This document shows, piece by piece, positions 1-6,827 of a DNA stretch of 10,362 bases. The notes under the pieces were generated by a model. It did no database searches. It was given only the letters and a program-made list of their open reading frames with translations, and was not told the DNA's origin. The first letter of the stretch is position 1. Each line of letters opens with the position of its first letter. This stretch comes from Syntrophales bacterium (GTDB lineage: Bacteria; Desulfobacterota; Syntrophia; Syntrophales; UBA2251): contig JALNWL010000076.1 in assembly GCA_023230905.1 (NCBI GenBank), positions 1 to 10,362 on the forward strand. Direction: 5' to 3'. The translations under genes and the position numbers were made by a program.

Positions 1-1
1 C

Positions 2-679
2 CGCCACGCGAAACGCGCGCAGGATTACGGCAGCGACGGCGTCATCGCCACGGGCAACGAGGCGGCGGCGCACGGCGAAGCGGTGACCTCGCTCGTGCTG
101 ATTCCCAGTCTGGCCGATGCGGTCGAGATCCCGGTCATCGCCGCGGGCGGATTCGCGGATGGGCGCGGGCTCGCCGCCGCACTCGCCCTGGGCGCCGAGG
201 GCATCGCCATGGGGACGCGCTTCATGACGACGAAGGACAGCCCCCTGCACGGCAACTTCAAAAAGCTCTCGATCGAAAAGGACGTCACCGATACGCTCTA
301 TTCCACGCGCATCGACGGGATCTACTGCCGCGTCCTGAAAACGGAGCCGGCGGCGAAGCAGATCAAAAAGGGGCTCGATCTGTTTTCAGCCTTCTTCAAT
401 TCCCAGGATATCTCGAAGCAGCTCCACATGCCGTACCTCAAGCTCATGATCGGGATCCTGGCCTCGGGCTGGAAGAACACGCGCCAGATGGCCTACATGG
501 CCAACGGTTTCAAGGCCTTTCGTCTGGCGACGGAGGAGGGCGACCTCGTCCGCGGGATCCTGCCGGTGGGGCAGGTCACGGGACTGATCCACGACGAGCC
601 CTCGGTGGCCGAGGTCATGGACCGTATCGTGGCGGAGGCCGTGGAGGTTCAGGCGAAACTCGCCGCCAAGATGGCGTAG
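2..679 (+). CDS. Nitronate monooxygenase-like FMN oxidoreductase, 3' part
   Basis: This is the C-terminal 225 residues of a TIM-barrel flavoprotein of the nitronate monooxygenase / 2-nitropropane dioxygenase family. The family uses FMN and O2 to oxidise alkyl nitronates; many anaerobe members have unknown substrates, and the fold is shared with FabK enoyl-ACP reductases. The frame is open from the window edge, so the 5' end is missing. Visible family signatures are GNEAAAHGE (residues 18-26 of the visible part), matching the usual G-x-E-A-G-G-H-x-G active-site loop with both glycines replaced by Ala but the His kept. The segment PVIAAGGFADGRGLAAAL and then GAEGIAMGTRFMTT follows, the classical FMN-phosphate-binding strands. 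The gene stops at TAG 677-679, followed by an intrinsic terminator. The family call is firm; the physiological substrate cannot be told from sequence. Confidence 0.85.
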   Translation, partial: RHAKRAQDYGSDGVIATGNEAAAHGEAVTSLVLIPSLADAVEIPVIAAGGFADGRGLAAALALGAEGIAMGTRFMTTKDSPLHGNFKKLSIEKDVTDTLYSTRIDGIYCRVLKTEPAAKQIKKGLDLFSAFFNSQDISKQLHMPYLKLMIGILASGWKNTRQMAYMANGFKAFRLATEEGDLVRGILPVGQVTGLIHDEPSVAEVMDRIVAEAVEVQAKLAAKMA

Positions 680-726
680 GCGGGGACGCAACGGAGGATA
701 TCGGGAAACGCAAAGAGAAGCGGCGG

Positions 727-764
727 AAAAGGGATCTGCATCGACCGGTGCGGATCCTTTTTTT
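727..764 (+). terminator. Intrinsic terminator of the nitronate monooxygenase-like gene
   Basis: A 9-bp stem pairs 732-740 with 749-757 (one G-U pair) around an 8-nt loop and is followed directly by seven T (758-764). An AAAA run at 727-730 can extend the stem and gives a weak T-run on the opposite strand. It lies about 50 nt after the + strand stop codon and between two convergent genes, so it may also serve the minus-strand gene, though less well. Confidence 0.85.
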
Positions 765-768
765 GTGT

Positions 769-794
769 GCGCGGCGTCGTTCACGACGCCGCGC
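769..794. repeat. Perfect 12-bp inverted repeat between convergent genes
   Basis: Positions 769-780 are exactly complementary to 783-794, separated by only TC. The arms are almost all G and C, so this would be a very stable hairpin or cruciform. It has no T-run on either side and is therefore not a classical intrinsic terminator. It sits between the terminator at 727-764 and the stop codon of the convergent minus-strand gene (811). Likely roles are a transcription barrier or protection of the 3' end of the minus-strand mRNA. A smaller hairpin (796-800 with 806-810) lies directly beyond it. Confidence 0.6.
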
Positions 795-810
795 CGGACG
801 TGGCGCGTCC

Positions 811-1860
811 CTAAAAGCGGGGGCGGTAGGGGGCGAACAGGGGGAAGCGGAAGATGCCGGCCGGGGCGGCGCAGACCTCCGGAATGGCGTTGACGACCGA
901 ACCGGCGACGGCGTACTGCTCCCCCCGGGTCTTCTCGCCGGTATTTTCGGGCTCGACGATATTCATGGCGATATCGATGCCGGGTTTGCCGCGAATGGCG
1001 ATCTTCCAGTGATCGTACGTTTCGAAGCCCGGTAGCGTGTTGCCCATGACCCAGTTGACCGAAAGCGTCACGAGCCGCCGGCCGTCCACGACGGCGTGCC
1101 AGCGCCAGCAGGTCGCCGCGACGGTGCCGGCGGTGACGACGCCGGCCCTCCCCTGAATGTCCGCCGGCGCCGGGAGGACACGGTGGTCGGGTTCCACGCG
1201 ATCGAGGGTCATCCCCAGGCGGTTCACGAGCAGGGCGAGCACTTCGGCGTACATCCCCGTGATGAGCTCCGCCACCGGCCCCTTTCCCGTCAGATCGAAC
1301 CGGTCCGGATCGGAACCGAACCCGCAGACGTTGAACACATAGTCATGGTCCGGCGCGCCGCTGATGTCGAAAACCTCCTGCACCTGGATGGCGTCCAGCG
1401 AAAGACAGATCCCGGTGGCCGCAGTGGCGATCTTCTCGACGACGAACCCGGGATTGAGGCCGGTGCTGAAAAGGGACGCGTTCCCCTGGGCGCAGGCCCG
1501 CTCGAACTCGGCGGCATAGGCGGGGCCGTGATAGGCGGGGAACCCATGCCCGTTGATCGTAATGACGTTCTTCCCCGAGGCCAGCAGGCGGCACATGTTC
1601 GCGTTGTGGTGGCGATAGGGAAACTGGATGCGCGGGGCGTGGATGACCACGTCGGCCTCCAGGGCCAGGATGTCCTCGATCCGGTTCGTCGCGATGACGC
1701 CCGTCGGCGCCCGCCGGGCGATCTCACCCGCGTCACGGCCGATCTTCCGGTCGCTGTAGACGTAAAGCCCCACGAGTTCCAGATCGGGATGGTCGATCAC
1801 GGCCCTCAGGCACGTTTTCCCCATGGAGCCCGTCGCCCATTGAATCACGCGGTATTTCAT
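811..1860 (-). CDS. DapB-fold NAD(P)-dependent dehydrogenase (2,4-diaminopentanoate dehydrogenase-like)
   Basis: This 349-residue protein has an N-terminal Rossmann fold like dihydrodipicolinate reductase. Residues 1-20 carry beta1 and the glycine loop ATGSMGKTCLRAV, and ADVVIHAP follows near residue 70. The C-terminal half resembles the family of 2,4-diaminopentanoate dehydrogenase and mycobacterial 'dihydrodipicolinate reductase' homologues, which act on amino or keto acids with NAD(P)H. It is much longer than true DapB (about 270 residues). I chose ATG at 1860-1858 over an upstream in-frame TTG because a GGAAGGG ribosome site (1878-1872) lies before it and the conserved KYRVIQWATG strand follows at once. 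It is monocistronic as far as seen, convergent with the upstream gene, and has no ornithine-degradation genes beside it, so the substrate is open. Confidence 0.75.
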   Translation of the reverse strand: MKYRVIQWATGSMGKTCLRAVIDHPDLELVGLYVYSDRKIGRDAGEIARRAPTGVIATNRIEDILALEADVVIHAPRIQFPYRHHNANMCRLLASGKNVITINGHGFPAYHGPAYAAEFERACAQGNASLFSTGLNPGFVVEKIATAATGICLSLDAIQVQEVFDISGAPDHDYVFNVCGFGSDPDRFDLTGKGPVAELITGMYAEVLALLVNRLGMTLDRVEPDHRVLPAPADIQGRAGVVTAGTVAATCWRWHAVVDGRRLVTLSVNWVMGNTLPGFETYDHWKIAIRGKPGIDIAMNIVEPENTGEKTRGEQYAVAGSVVNAIPEVCAAPAGIFRFPLFAPYRPRF

Positions 1861-1956
1861 CGGCCGTTTCCCTTCCAACCCAGGATGTGTTCACAAAAGG
1901 TCAAGGATCGCTTTTTGAGGTCCGCGAAATTGGGCGTCCCTGTCTATGACTTTTGG

Positions 1957-1980
1957 CTTCCCGCTTACGCGGGGACGGCA
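1957..1980. repeat. REP-like palindromic relic
   Basis: The spacer between the rpe stop and the dehydrogenase start (1861-2042) contains CCCGC-TTAC-GCGGG (1960-1973), a short palindrome, followed by GACGGC. The 12-mer CGCGGGGACGGC at 1968-1979 recurs exactly at 7809-7820 next to a second REP-like palindrome. It resembles the scattered extragenic palindromes of the type ATTCCCGC...GCGGGAAT common in delta-proteobacterial genomes. No gene or clear promoter is visible in the rest of this spacer. Confidence 0.45.
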
Positions 1981-2042
1981 GGGGCGCGGGCCTGGATGCG
2001 GGGGTGACGGGAACGGGTGCCGGCCTCAACGCGATGTCCCGA

Positions 2043-2696
2043 TCAGGCGGCGCGGGTTTTCATGGCGGCGATCGTCCGGGCATAGTCGGGGCTGCCGAAG
2101 ATCGCCGCCCCCGCGACGAGGACGTCCGCCCCGGCCTGGGCGATCGCCCCGATGTTGTCCACCGTGACGCCGCCGTCCACCTCCAGGAGGACCCGGGGTG
2201 CGGCGGCCGCGATCATCTCTTTGGCCCGGCGGATCCTAGGCAGGGCGCCGTCGATGAACCGCTGGCCTCCGAAGCCGGGGTTGACCGACATGACGAGGAG
2301 CAGGTCGAGATCCGGGAGGATTTCCTCCACCTGAACGAGGGGCGTCGCGGGATTGAGCGATACGCCGGCGCGGCAACCCGCCTCGCGGATCTGCCCCACC
2401 GTCCGGTGCAGATGGTGCGCCGCCTCCACGTGGACCGTGATCCAGTCGCTGCCCGCCCGGGCGAACTCCGGGATGAAACCCTCGGGTGCTTCGATCATCA
2501 GGTGGACGTCGAGGGGCAGGGTCGTGACCTTCCGGATGGCGGCGACCATGGACGGTCCCAGGGTGAGGTTCGGAACGAAGTGGCCATCCATGACGTCCAC
2601 GTGGATCCAGTCGGCCCCCGCCGCCTCCACGGCGCGGATCTCTTCCGCCAGGCGGCTACCGTCCGCGGACAGGATGGAAGGGGCGATCTTTTTCAT
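2043..2696 (-). CDS. rpe: Ribulose-phosphate 3-epimerase
   Basis: This 217-residue cytosolic TIM-barrel enzyme interconverts D-ribulose 5-phosphate and D-xylulose 5-phosphate in the pentose phosphate pathway. All family signatures are present: APSILSAD (residues 5-12); HVDVMDGHFVPNLTLGP (32-48) with metal ligand H32 and catalytic D34; DVHLMIEAPE (63-72) with H65; MSVNPGFGGQ (136-145), which grips the phosphate; and LEVDGGV (171-177) with the second catalytic acid D174. Length is normal for the family. The start at 2696 is supported by GGAG at 2705-2702 five bases upstream. A longer open frame to 2879 exists, but its extra 61 residues are arginine/proline-rich and unlike the family. The gene is divergent from waaA. 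Confidence 0.95.
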   Translation of the reverse strand: MKKIAPSILSADGSRLAEEIRAVEAAGADWIHVDVMDGHFVPNLTLGPSMVAAIRKVTTLPLDVHLMIEAPEGFIPEFARAGSDWITVHVEAAHHLHRTVGQIREAGCRAGVSLNPATPLVQVEEILPDLDLLLVMSVNPGFGGQRFIDGALPRIRRAKEMIAAAAPRVLLEVDGGVTVDNIGAIAQAGADVLVAGAAIFGSPDYARTIAAMKTRAA

Positions 2697-2725
2697 GCCT
2701 GCTCCATACAGGATTATCCCGTCGC

Positions 2726-2815
2726 TGTCAACCGGCCTCCCTGCGGGCCGCCCGCGGCCCCGCCTCCGGCCCGGGCGGGAATGTCCTTGACAGACGGGGC
2801 CAAAGGGGCGATGAT
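2726..2815. promoter_or_regulatory. Divergent rpe/waaA promoter region
   Basis: The 163-bp gap between the divergent genes holds two perfect -35 hexamers. On the + strand TTGACA at 2787-2792 is followed after 17 bp by GATGAT (2810-2815), a 4/6 match to the -10 box, and could drive waaA. On the minus strand TTGACA at 2731-2726 is followed after 17 bp by TATGGA, a weak -10 that would leave rpe with almost no 5' leader. Between them is a very GC-rich palindromic stretch (about 2745-2780). Only the -35 matches are strong, so the assignments are tentative. Confidence 0.4.
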
Positions 2816-2859
2816 CCCCGCGATTTGAACCGAGGGAGGGCTTCCCGGGGAGCATAAAG

Positions 2860-4188
2860 ATGCTGTACCATCTGTACAATCTGGTCCTGGTCCTCGCGGC
2901 GGTCTTCGCCGTGCCCTACTACGGGGCAAAAATCCTCTTCCAGGGAAAGTACCGCCGGAGCATCGGCCCGAAATTCGGTCTGATCCGTCCGGACCTGTTC
3001 GCCCGGATGGAGGGGACGCCGCGGATCTGGATGCATGCCGTCTCCGTCGGGGAGGTCACGGCGGCGGCGCCGATCATCGCCTCGCTCCGGGAGCATTTCC
3101 CCGCGGCCTGCATTGTCCTGTCCACGAGCACGGAAACGGGCCAGGAGATGGCCCGCAGGATCGCCACCGCCGCGACGGTTTCGATCTACTACCCCCTCGA
3201 TCTCGGATGCGTGGTGCGACGCGTCATCGACCGTGTCCGTCCCGATCTGTTCATCCCCGTCGAAACGGAGCTTTGGCCGAATTTTCTCCGGCACTGCAAG
3301 GACCGGGGCGTCCGCGTGGTCATGGTGAACGGCCGGATTTCGCCCCGCTCCTTCAGGCGCTTCGTCCTGACGCGCTTTTTCTGGCGGGAGGTCCTGGCGG
3401 CGGTGGATGAAATGGGGGTCATTTCGCAGGCCGATGCCGAACGGGTGGAGGCCATGGGGGTGCCCGCGAAGAAGATCCATGTGCTGGGCAACGCCAAGTA
3501 CGACAGCCTGGCCGCCAAGGCGTCGCCGAAGATCCGCGAGGACATCGCGCGGCGCCTGGGGCTGACGGAGCCGGAACCGGTCTTCGTCGCGGGGAGCACG
3601 CACGAAGGGGAGGAGGCGATCGTGCTCGACGTCTATCGCCGCCTGCTCGAGGTGGTTCCCGCCGCCCAACTGATCCTGATCCCCCGTCATGTCGAACGGG
3701 CGGCGGCGGTGCTCACACTCGTCCGGGAGGCGGGATTCCCGGACTGCATCACGATGTCGGAATTGAACAAGGGCAAAAAGAGGGCGGGGGAGCGCGTCAT
3801 CGTGATCGACGTGATCGGCGAGCTCTTCAAGGTGTACAGCCTGGCGACGGCGGTCTTCTGCGGGGGGTCGCTCGTCCAGAAGGGCGGGCAGAACATCCTC
3901 GAGGCGGCGGCGTGGGGGAAGGTCGTGTTCTACGGGCGTTTCATGGACGACTTCCGGGAAGAGCGGGCGCTGCTGGAGGAGACCGGGGCGGGCATCACGG
4001 TGCGCGACGGCGCGGACCTCGCCGCCCGTCTGATCGAGATGATCCGCCACCCGGAAGAGCGCCGCCGCCTGGGAGAGAAGGGCCGGGACAGGGTCATCGC
4101 GAACATGGGCGCCGCCGGCCGTTACGCCGCGATGATCCGGATGCAGGTCAAAAAGACGGGCACCGCCGGGCCGAAGACCAAAGGCTAA
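2860..4188 (+). CDS. waaA: 3-deoxy-D-manno-octulosonic acid (Kdo) transferase
   Basis: This 442-residue membrane-anchored GT-B glycosyltransferase (family GT30) adds Kdo from CMP-Kdo to lipid A precursor at the inner membrane. An N-terminal hydrophobic anchor lies at about residues 4-22. Family motifs follow in order: HAVSVGEV (59-66) with the catalytic Glu at 65, LSTSTETG (87-94), PVETELWPN (133-141), VNGRISPRS (156-164), LGNAKYD (209-215), AGSTHEGEE (244-252), IPRH (274-277), and the CMP-Kdo-binding C-terminal block GGSLVQKGGQNILEAAAWGKVV (335-356). The start is preceded by GGGGAG (2847-2852), seven bases upstream. The protein is slightly long: its last few codons and the stop run into a 7-bp tandem repeat, so the C-terminal tail is probably dispensable. 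It cannot be told whether it adds one or two Kdo residues. Confidence 0.95.
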   Translation: MLYHLYNLVLVLAAVFAVPYYGAKILFQGKYRRSIGPKFGLIRPDLFARMEGTPRIWMHAVSVGEVTAAAPIIASLREHFPAACIVLSTSTETGQEMARRIATAATVSIYYPLDLGCVVRRVIDRVRPDLFIPVETELWPNFLRHCKDRGVRVVMVNGRISPRSFRRFVLTRFFWREVLAAVDEMGVISQADAERVEAMGVPAKKIHVLGNAKYDSLAAKASPKIREDIARRLGLTEPEPVFVAGSTHEGEEAIVLDVYRRLLEVVPAAQLILIPRHVERAAAVLTLVREAGFPDCITMSELNKGKKRAGERVIVIDVIGELFKVYSLATAVFCGGSLVQKGGQNILEAAAWGKVVFYGRFMDDFREERALLEETGAGITVRDGADLAARLIEMIRHPEERRRLGEKGRDRVIANMGAAGRYAAMIRMQVKKTGTAGPKTKG

Positions 4189-4256
4189 AGGCCAAGAGCT
4201 AAAAAGTGAAAAGTTGAAGGCAAAATCTAAGGGCTGAAAGCTGAAGGCTGAAGGGT
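4173..4256. repeat. Degenerate 7-bp tandem repeat, about 12 units (consensus GAAGGCT)
   Basis: Read in strict 7-nt steps from 4173, the sequence breaks into GAAGACC, AAAGGCT, AAAGGCC, AAGAGCT, AAAAAGT, GAAAAGT, TGAAGGC, AAAATCT, AAGGGCT, GAAAGCT, GAAGGCT, GAAGGGT with no register loss. The first units encode the last residues of waaA, and the waaA stop TAA (4186-4188) lies inside the array. The unit CTGAAGGCT (4241-4249) also occurs inverted at 4301-4309, across the stop codon of the convergent porB. No coding role is seen downstream of 4188, and no T-run terminator is visible for either gene. Confidence 0.75.
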
Positions 4257-4305
4257 TCCCCTGCGCGAATGTCCGTTTATGAATCCTCCGCTCTGACGCT
4301 AGCCT

Positions 4306-5208
4306 TCAGTTTGTTTCCGCCCGCCTGACGTACTCGTTCCACTTGCCGTCCACCCAGCGCTGGATCTGGCTTAACTGCTCGAGGCTCATCTTCCGGAAAC
4401 GGCCCTGGCGCTCCAGGTAGTTGATCACCGGCAGCCGCTTTCCCTTCTCCGCCAGGGTCTTGCTCCGTCCGGTGAAGCTGAACCGCCCGTTCTCGACCTC
4501 GTAGAGGACGAACATCCCGGTTTCGATGGCGAGCCGGGAGAGCTTGACCATGTCCTTGGGCGGAAAGCCCCAGCCCGGGGGGCAGGGGGCCGACATCTGG
4601 AGGTAGCGCGTGCCCTTGATCCGCTTGGCCTTGACGAACTTGTCGTAGAGGTCCATGGGATACGCCGGTGAGACGGTCGCGATGTAGGGCAGATCGTGTG
4701 CCTCCATGATCTTCAGCATGTCCTTTTTGTTCTGCTGTTTGGTGTGGATCGGCGTGGTCGTCGTAAGCGCCCCCATCGGGGTCGCGCTGGAGCGCTGCGT
4801 CCCCGTGTTCATGTAGCCTTCGTTGTCGTAGCAGACGAAGATGAAGTCCGTTCCCCGCTCCGCGGCCCCGCTCAGGGCCTGGATGCCGATGTCGTAGGTC
4901 CCGCCGTCGCCCGCGACGGCCACGACGGTGATGTCGCCCCGGTTCAGGGCGTTGAGTCCGGCCACCAGCCCGGACGCCGAGGCCGCCGTGCTCGCGAACG
5001 TGCAGTTCAGGCAGGGCAGGGCCACCGAGGTCGTGGGGTAAAGCCCGTGCAGGACCGTGAGGCAACTGGCCGGGATGGTCAGGATCGTGTTTTCCCGGAG
5101 GGCCTTCAGGATGTACCGGTAGCCCAGGGACAGGCCGCAACCCTGGCAGGCCCGGTTTCCGGGCAGCATGTATTCTTCCTTGTTCACCTTGAAGAGATTT
5201 TCCGGCAT
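4306..5208 (-). CDS. porB: 2-oxoacid:ferredoxin oxidoreductase, beta subunit (TPP-binding)
   Basis: This 300-residue beta subunit of the archaeal-type four-subunit oxidoreductase interconverts a 2-oxoacid plus CoA with acyl-CoA plus CO2, using ferredoxin. It carries thiamine diphosphate and the proximal [4Fe-4S] cluster. The likely cluster cysteines are all visible: C21 and C24 (ACQGCG), C49 (PASC) and C209 (APCPPGW). The TPP/Mg motif is GDGGTYDIG (100-108) with YDNEGYMNTG (127-136). Length and motif order fit PorB; the APCPPGWGF block is typical of pyruvate and branched-chain oxoacid enzymes. The start at 5208 is preceded by GGAG and lies four bases after the porA stop, so the two are co-translated. 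It is the last gene of the operon. Substrate (pyruvate or 2-oxoisovalerate) is not settled by sequence. Confidence 0.9.
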   Translation of the reverse strand: MPENLFKVNKEEYMLPGNRACQGCGLSLGYRYILKALRENTILTIPASCLTVLHGLYPTTSVALPCLNCTFASTAASASGLVAGLNALNRGDITVVAVAGDGGTYDIGIQALSGAAERGTDFIFVCYDNEGYMNTGTQRSSATPMGALTTTTPIHTKQQNKKDMLKIMEAHDLPYIATVSPAYPMDLYDKFVKAKRIKGTRYLQMSAPCPPGWGFPPKDMVKLSRLAIETGMFVLYEVENGRFSFTGRSKTLAEKGKRLPVINYLERQGRFRKMSLEQLSQIQRWVDGKWNEYVRRAETN

Positions 5209-5212
5209 GGTT

Positions 5213-6433
5213 TCACTCCGTGAGGGTGTCGGTGCGACAGTTGAGCCAGGTGGTCGGGCCTTCCGGCTGACCGGCGGCGATGCGGTCCAGGATCTCCCGC
5301 GTGACCTCGGCGAGCTCACGGGCCTTGACGTCCCGTCCGCCCAGGCCGGCCACGACGTTGTGGATGGGGGCGGAGATCTCCGTCCCGTAAAAGGCCGCCT
5401 TGAGATCCGAACAGAGGGCGCCTTCATACCCGTAGCTGATGTCCTTCTCCATCACGAGGACGGCGCGGGCGTCCCGGAAGGCCTCCCGCACGGCCGCCTT
5501 GGGGAAGGGGCGGTAGACGCGGAGGCCAACGACGCCGGCCGCGATGCCCTGCTCCCGGAGCGCGTCGACGGCCATCGTGGCCTCGGTGGCGATCGAGCCC
5601 ATGCCGGTGAGGATCACGTCGGCGTCTTCCGTCCGGTAGCGCCAGAGCAGACCGCCGTGGTCCCGGCCGAAGCGTTCGGCGAAATCCCGGCCGACGGCGG
5701 CGATGGTTTCGCCCGCCGCTTCGAGGGCGGTCTGGAGCTTGTAGCGGAGCTCCATGTAGCCGTCGCACATCACCCCGTCCTGGTCGGCGCGCCGCCAGGG
5801 AAAGGTTACGGGATTGATGTTGCGCGGGTCCTCCGGAGACAGGATCGTGTGGGCGTGGTAGGGGGGAAGAAAGGCGTCCACGGTTTCGGCGTCGGGGATC
5901 TCCACGGGCATCATGGTGTGGGACAGGACGAACCCGTCGTAGCAGACCATGACGGGGATCTTCACGAGCTCGGCGATCCGGTAGGCCTGGATGAGCGTGT
6001 CGATGATCTCCTGGTTGTCCCGGCAGTAGATCTGGATCCAGCCCGTGTCCCGCTGGGAGATGGAGTCCTGCTGGTCGTTGAAGATCGACCAGGGGGCGCC
6101 GACGCCCCGGTTCACGCAGCACATGACGATGGGCAGACGGGAGCCCGCCGCCCAGTGGAGCTGCTCGTGCATGTAGAGCAGGCCGTGCGAACTGGTGGAG
6201 GTGAAGGCCCGGGCCCCGACGCTCGAGGCGGCGATGCAGACCGACAGGGCCGAATGCTCGCTTTCGACGCGGACGTATTCGGCCTTGAGCTGACCGCTTT
6301 CGATGGCCTGGGACAGGTACTCCGTCAGTGAGGTCTGCGGGGTGATGGGGTAGGCGGAGACCACCTGGATGTGGCAGAGTTTGGCGCCCTCGGCGGCGGC
6401 TTGGTTGCCCGTCAGAATCTCCGTTCGGCTCAT
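5213..6433 (-). CDS. porA: 2-oxoacid:ferredoxin oxidoreductase, alpha subunit
   Basis: This 406-residue alpha subunit binds substrate and the TPP pyrimidine together with PorB. The hallmark AYPITPQTSLTE (27-38) lies near the N terminus, followed by VESEHSALSVCIAAS (56-70), the THDP-contacting segment with its glutamate, and RDTGWIQ (128-134). The C-terminal transketolase-like domain follows (DVILTGMGSIATEA, 272-285; VGLRVYRPFP, 302-311). The start ATG overlaps the porD stop in an ATGA arrangement (6433-6430), fixing it at 6433. A longer open frame to 6694 reads the porD gene out of frame and is discarded. Sequence and length fit the PorA/VorB family with no missing blocks. Confidence 0.9.
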   Translation of the reverse strand: MSRTEILTGNQAAAEGAKLCHIQVVSAYPITPQTSLTEYLSQAIESGQLKAEYVRVESEHSALSVCIAASSVGARAFTSTSSHGLLYMHEQLHWAAGSRLPIVMCCVNRGVGAPWSIFNDQQDSISQRDTGWIQIYCRDNQEIIDTLIQAYRIAELVKIPVMVCYDGFVLSHTMMPVEIPDAETVDAFLPPYHAHTILSPEDPRNINPVTFPWRRADQDGVMCDGYMELRYKLQTALEAAGETIAAVGRDFAERFGRDHGGLLWRYRTEDADVILTGMGSIATEATMAVDALREQGIAAGVVGLRVYRPFPKAAVREAFRDARAVLVMEKDISYGYEGALCSDLKAAFYGTEISAPIHNVVAGLGGRDVKARELAEVTREILDRIAAGQPEGPTTWLNCRTDTLTE

Positions 6434-6726
6434 GTCGTTCCCTCTCCCCCCTCGGGGATCATCGTGATGGCTTTGGCCGGACACTCCTCCGCGCAGATGC
6501 CGCAGCCCTTGCAGTATTCCAGGTCGATCTCCACGGGGATTGTGGGCTTGACCACGCCGTCCGGGCAGAAGAGCCAGCAGAGGTAGCAGGCGGCCCGCTT
6601 CTTGACCGAGGGGATGCATTTCGTATGGTCGATGACGGGGCGCAGGTCGCGCCAGTCGCCGGTTTTTCCCGCCTCTCCCGGTGCCGGCCGGCACATGGCG
6701 GTAATGTTCGGATCCGTTTTTTCCAT
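6430..6726 (-). CDS. porD: 2-oxoacid:ferredoxin oxidoreductase, delta subunit (2x[4Fe-4S] ferredoxin)
   Basis: This 98-residue ferredoxin-like subunit passes electrons from the beta-subunit cluster to soluble ferredoxin. The second cluster motif is standard (C72-x2-C75-x2-C78-x3-C82-P). The first is unusual: C37 is separated by ten residues from C47-x2-C50-x3-C54-P, whereas PorD normally has C-x2-C-x2-C-x3-C-P, so about eight residues (PSVKKRAA region) are inserted between the first two ligands. The frame is clean through this stretch, so it is not a sequencing frameshift within the visible reading. The start at 6726 follows an AAAGGG ribosome site. Its stop overlaps the porA start; porG lies 101 bp upstream. 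Confidence 0.88.
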   Translation of the reverse strand: MEKTDPNITAMCRPAPGEAGKTGDWRDLRPVIDHTKCIPSVKKRAACYLCWLFCPDGVVKPTIPVEIDLEYCKGCGICAEECPAKAITMIPEGGEGTT

Positions 6727-6827
6727 AACTGAAACCCTTTCTTTGGCGATGCCTGTCGGTGCGGCGGCCTCCCTACGGACGATCCCCGGACCCGCCGCGG
6801 GCCGCAGCCCCCGGAGAGCGGGAAACG

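Noticed and set aside
2697..2879. 61-residue N-terminal extension of rpe
   Set aside because: The extension is Arg/Gly/Pro-rich, overlaps the divergent promoter region and the waaA start, and the conserved N terminus with a ribosome site begins at 2696.
2728..4050. Long open frame on the minus strand (440 codons) across waaA
   Set aside because: It lies wholly antisense to waaA, is arginine/proline/histidine-rich with no recognisable motif, and reflects the GC-rich third codon positions.
4173..4256. CRISPR-like array
   Set aside because: The unit is 7 nt, contiguous and degenerate, with no spacers and no cas genes.
5168..6331. Long open frame on the plus strand (387 codons) across porA
   Set aside because: It is antisense to the well-supported porA and has the Gly/Val/Asp/Arg-rich composition of a shadow frame.
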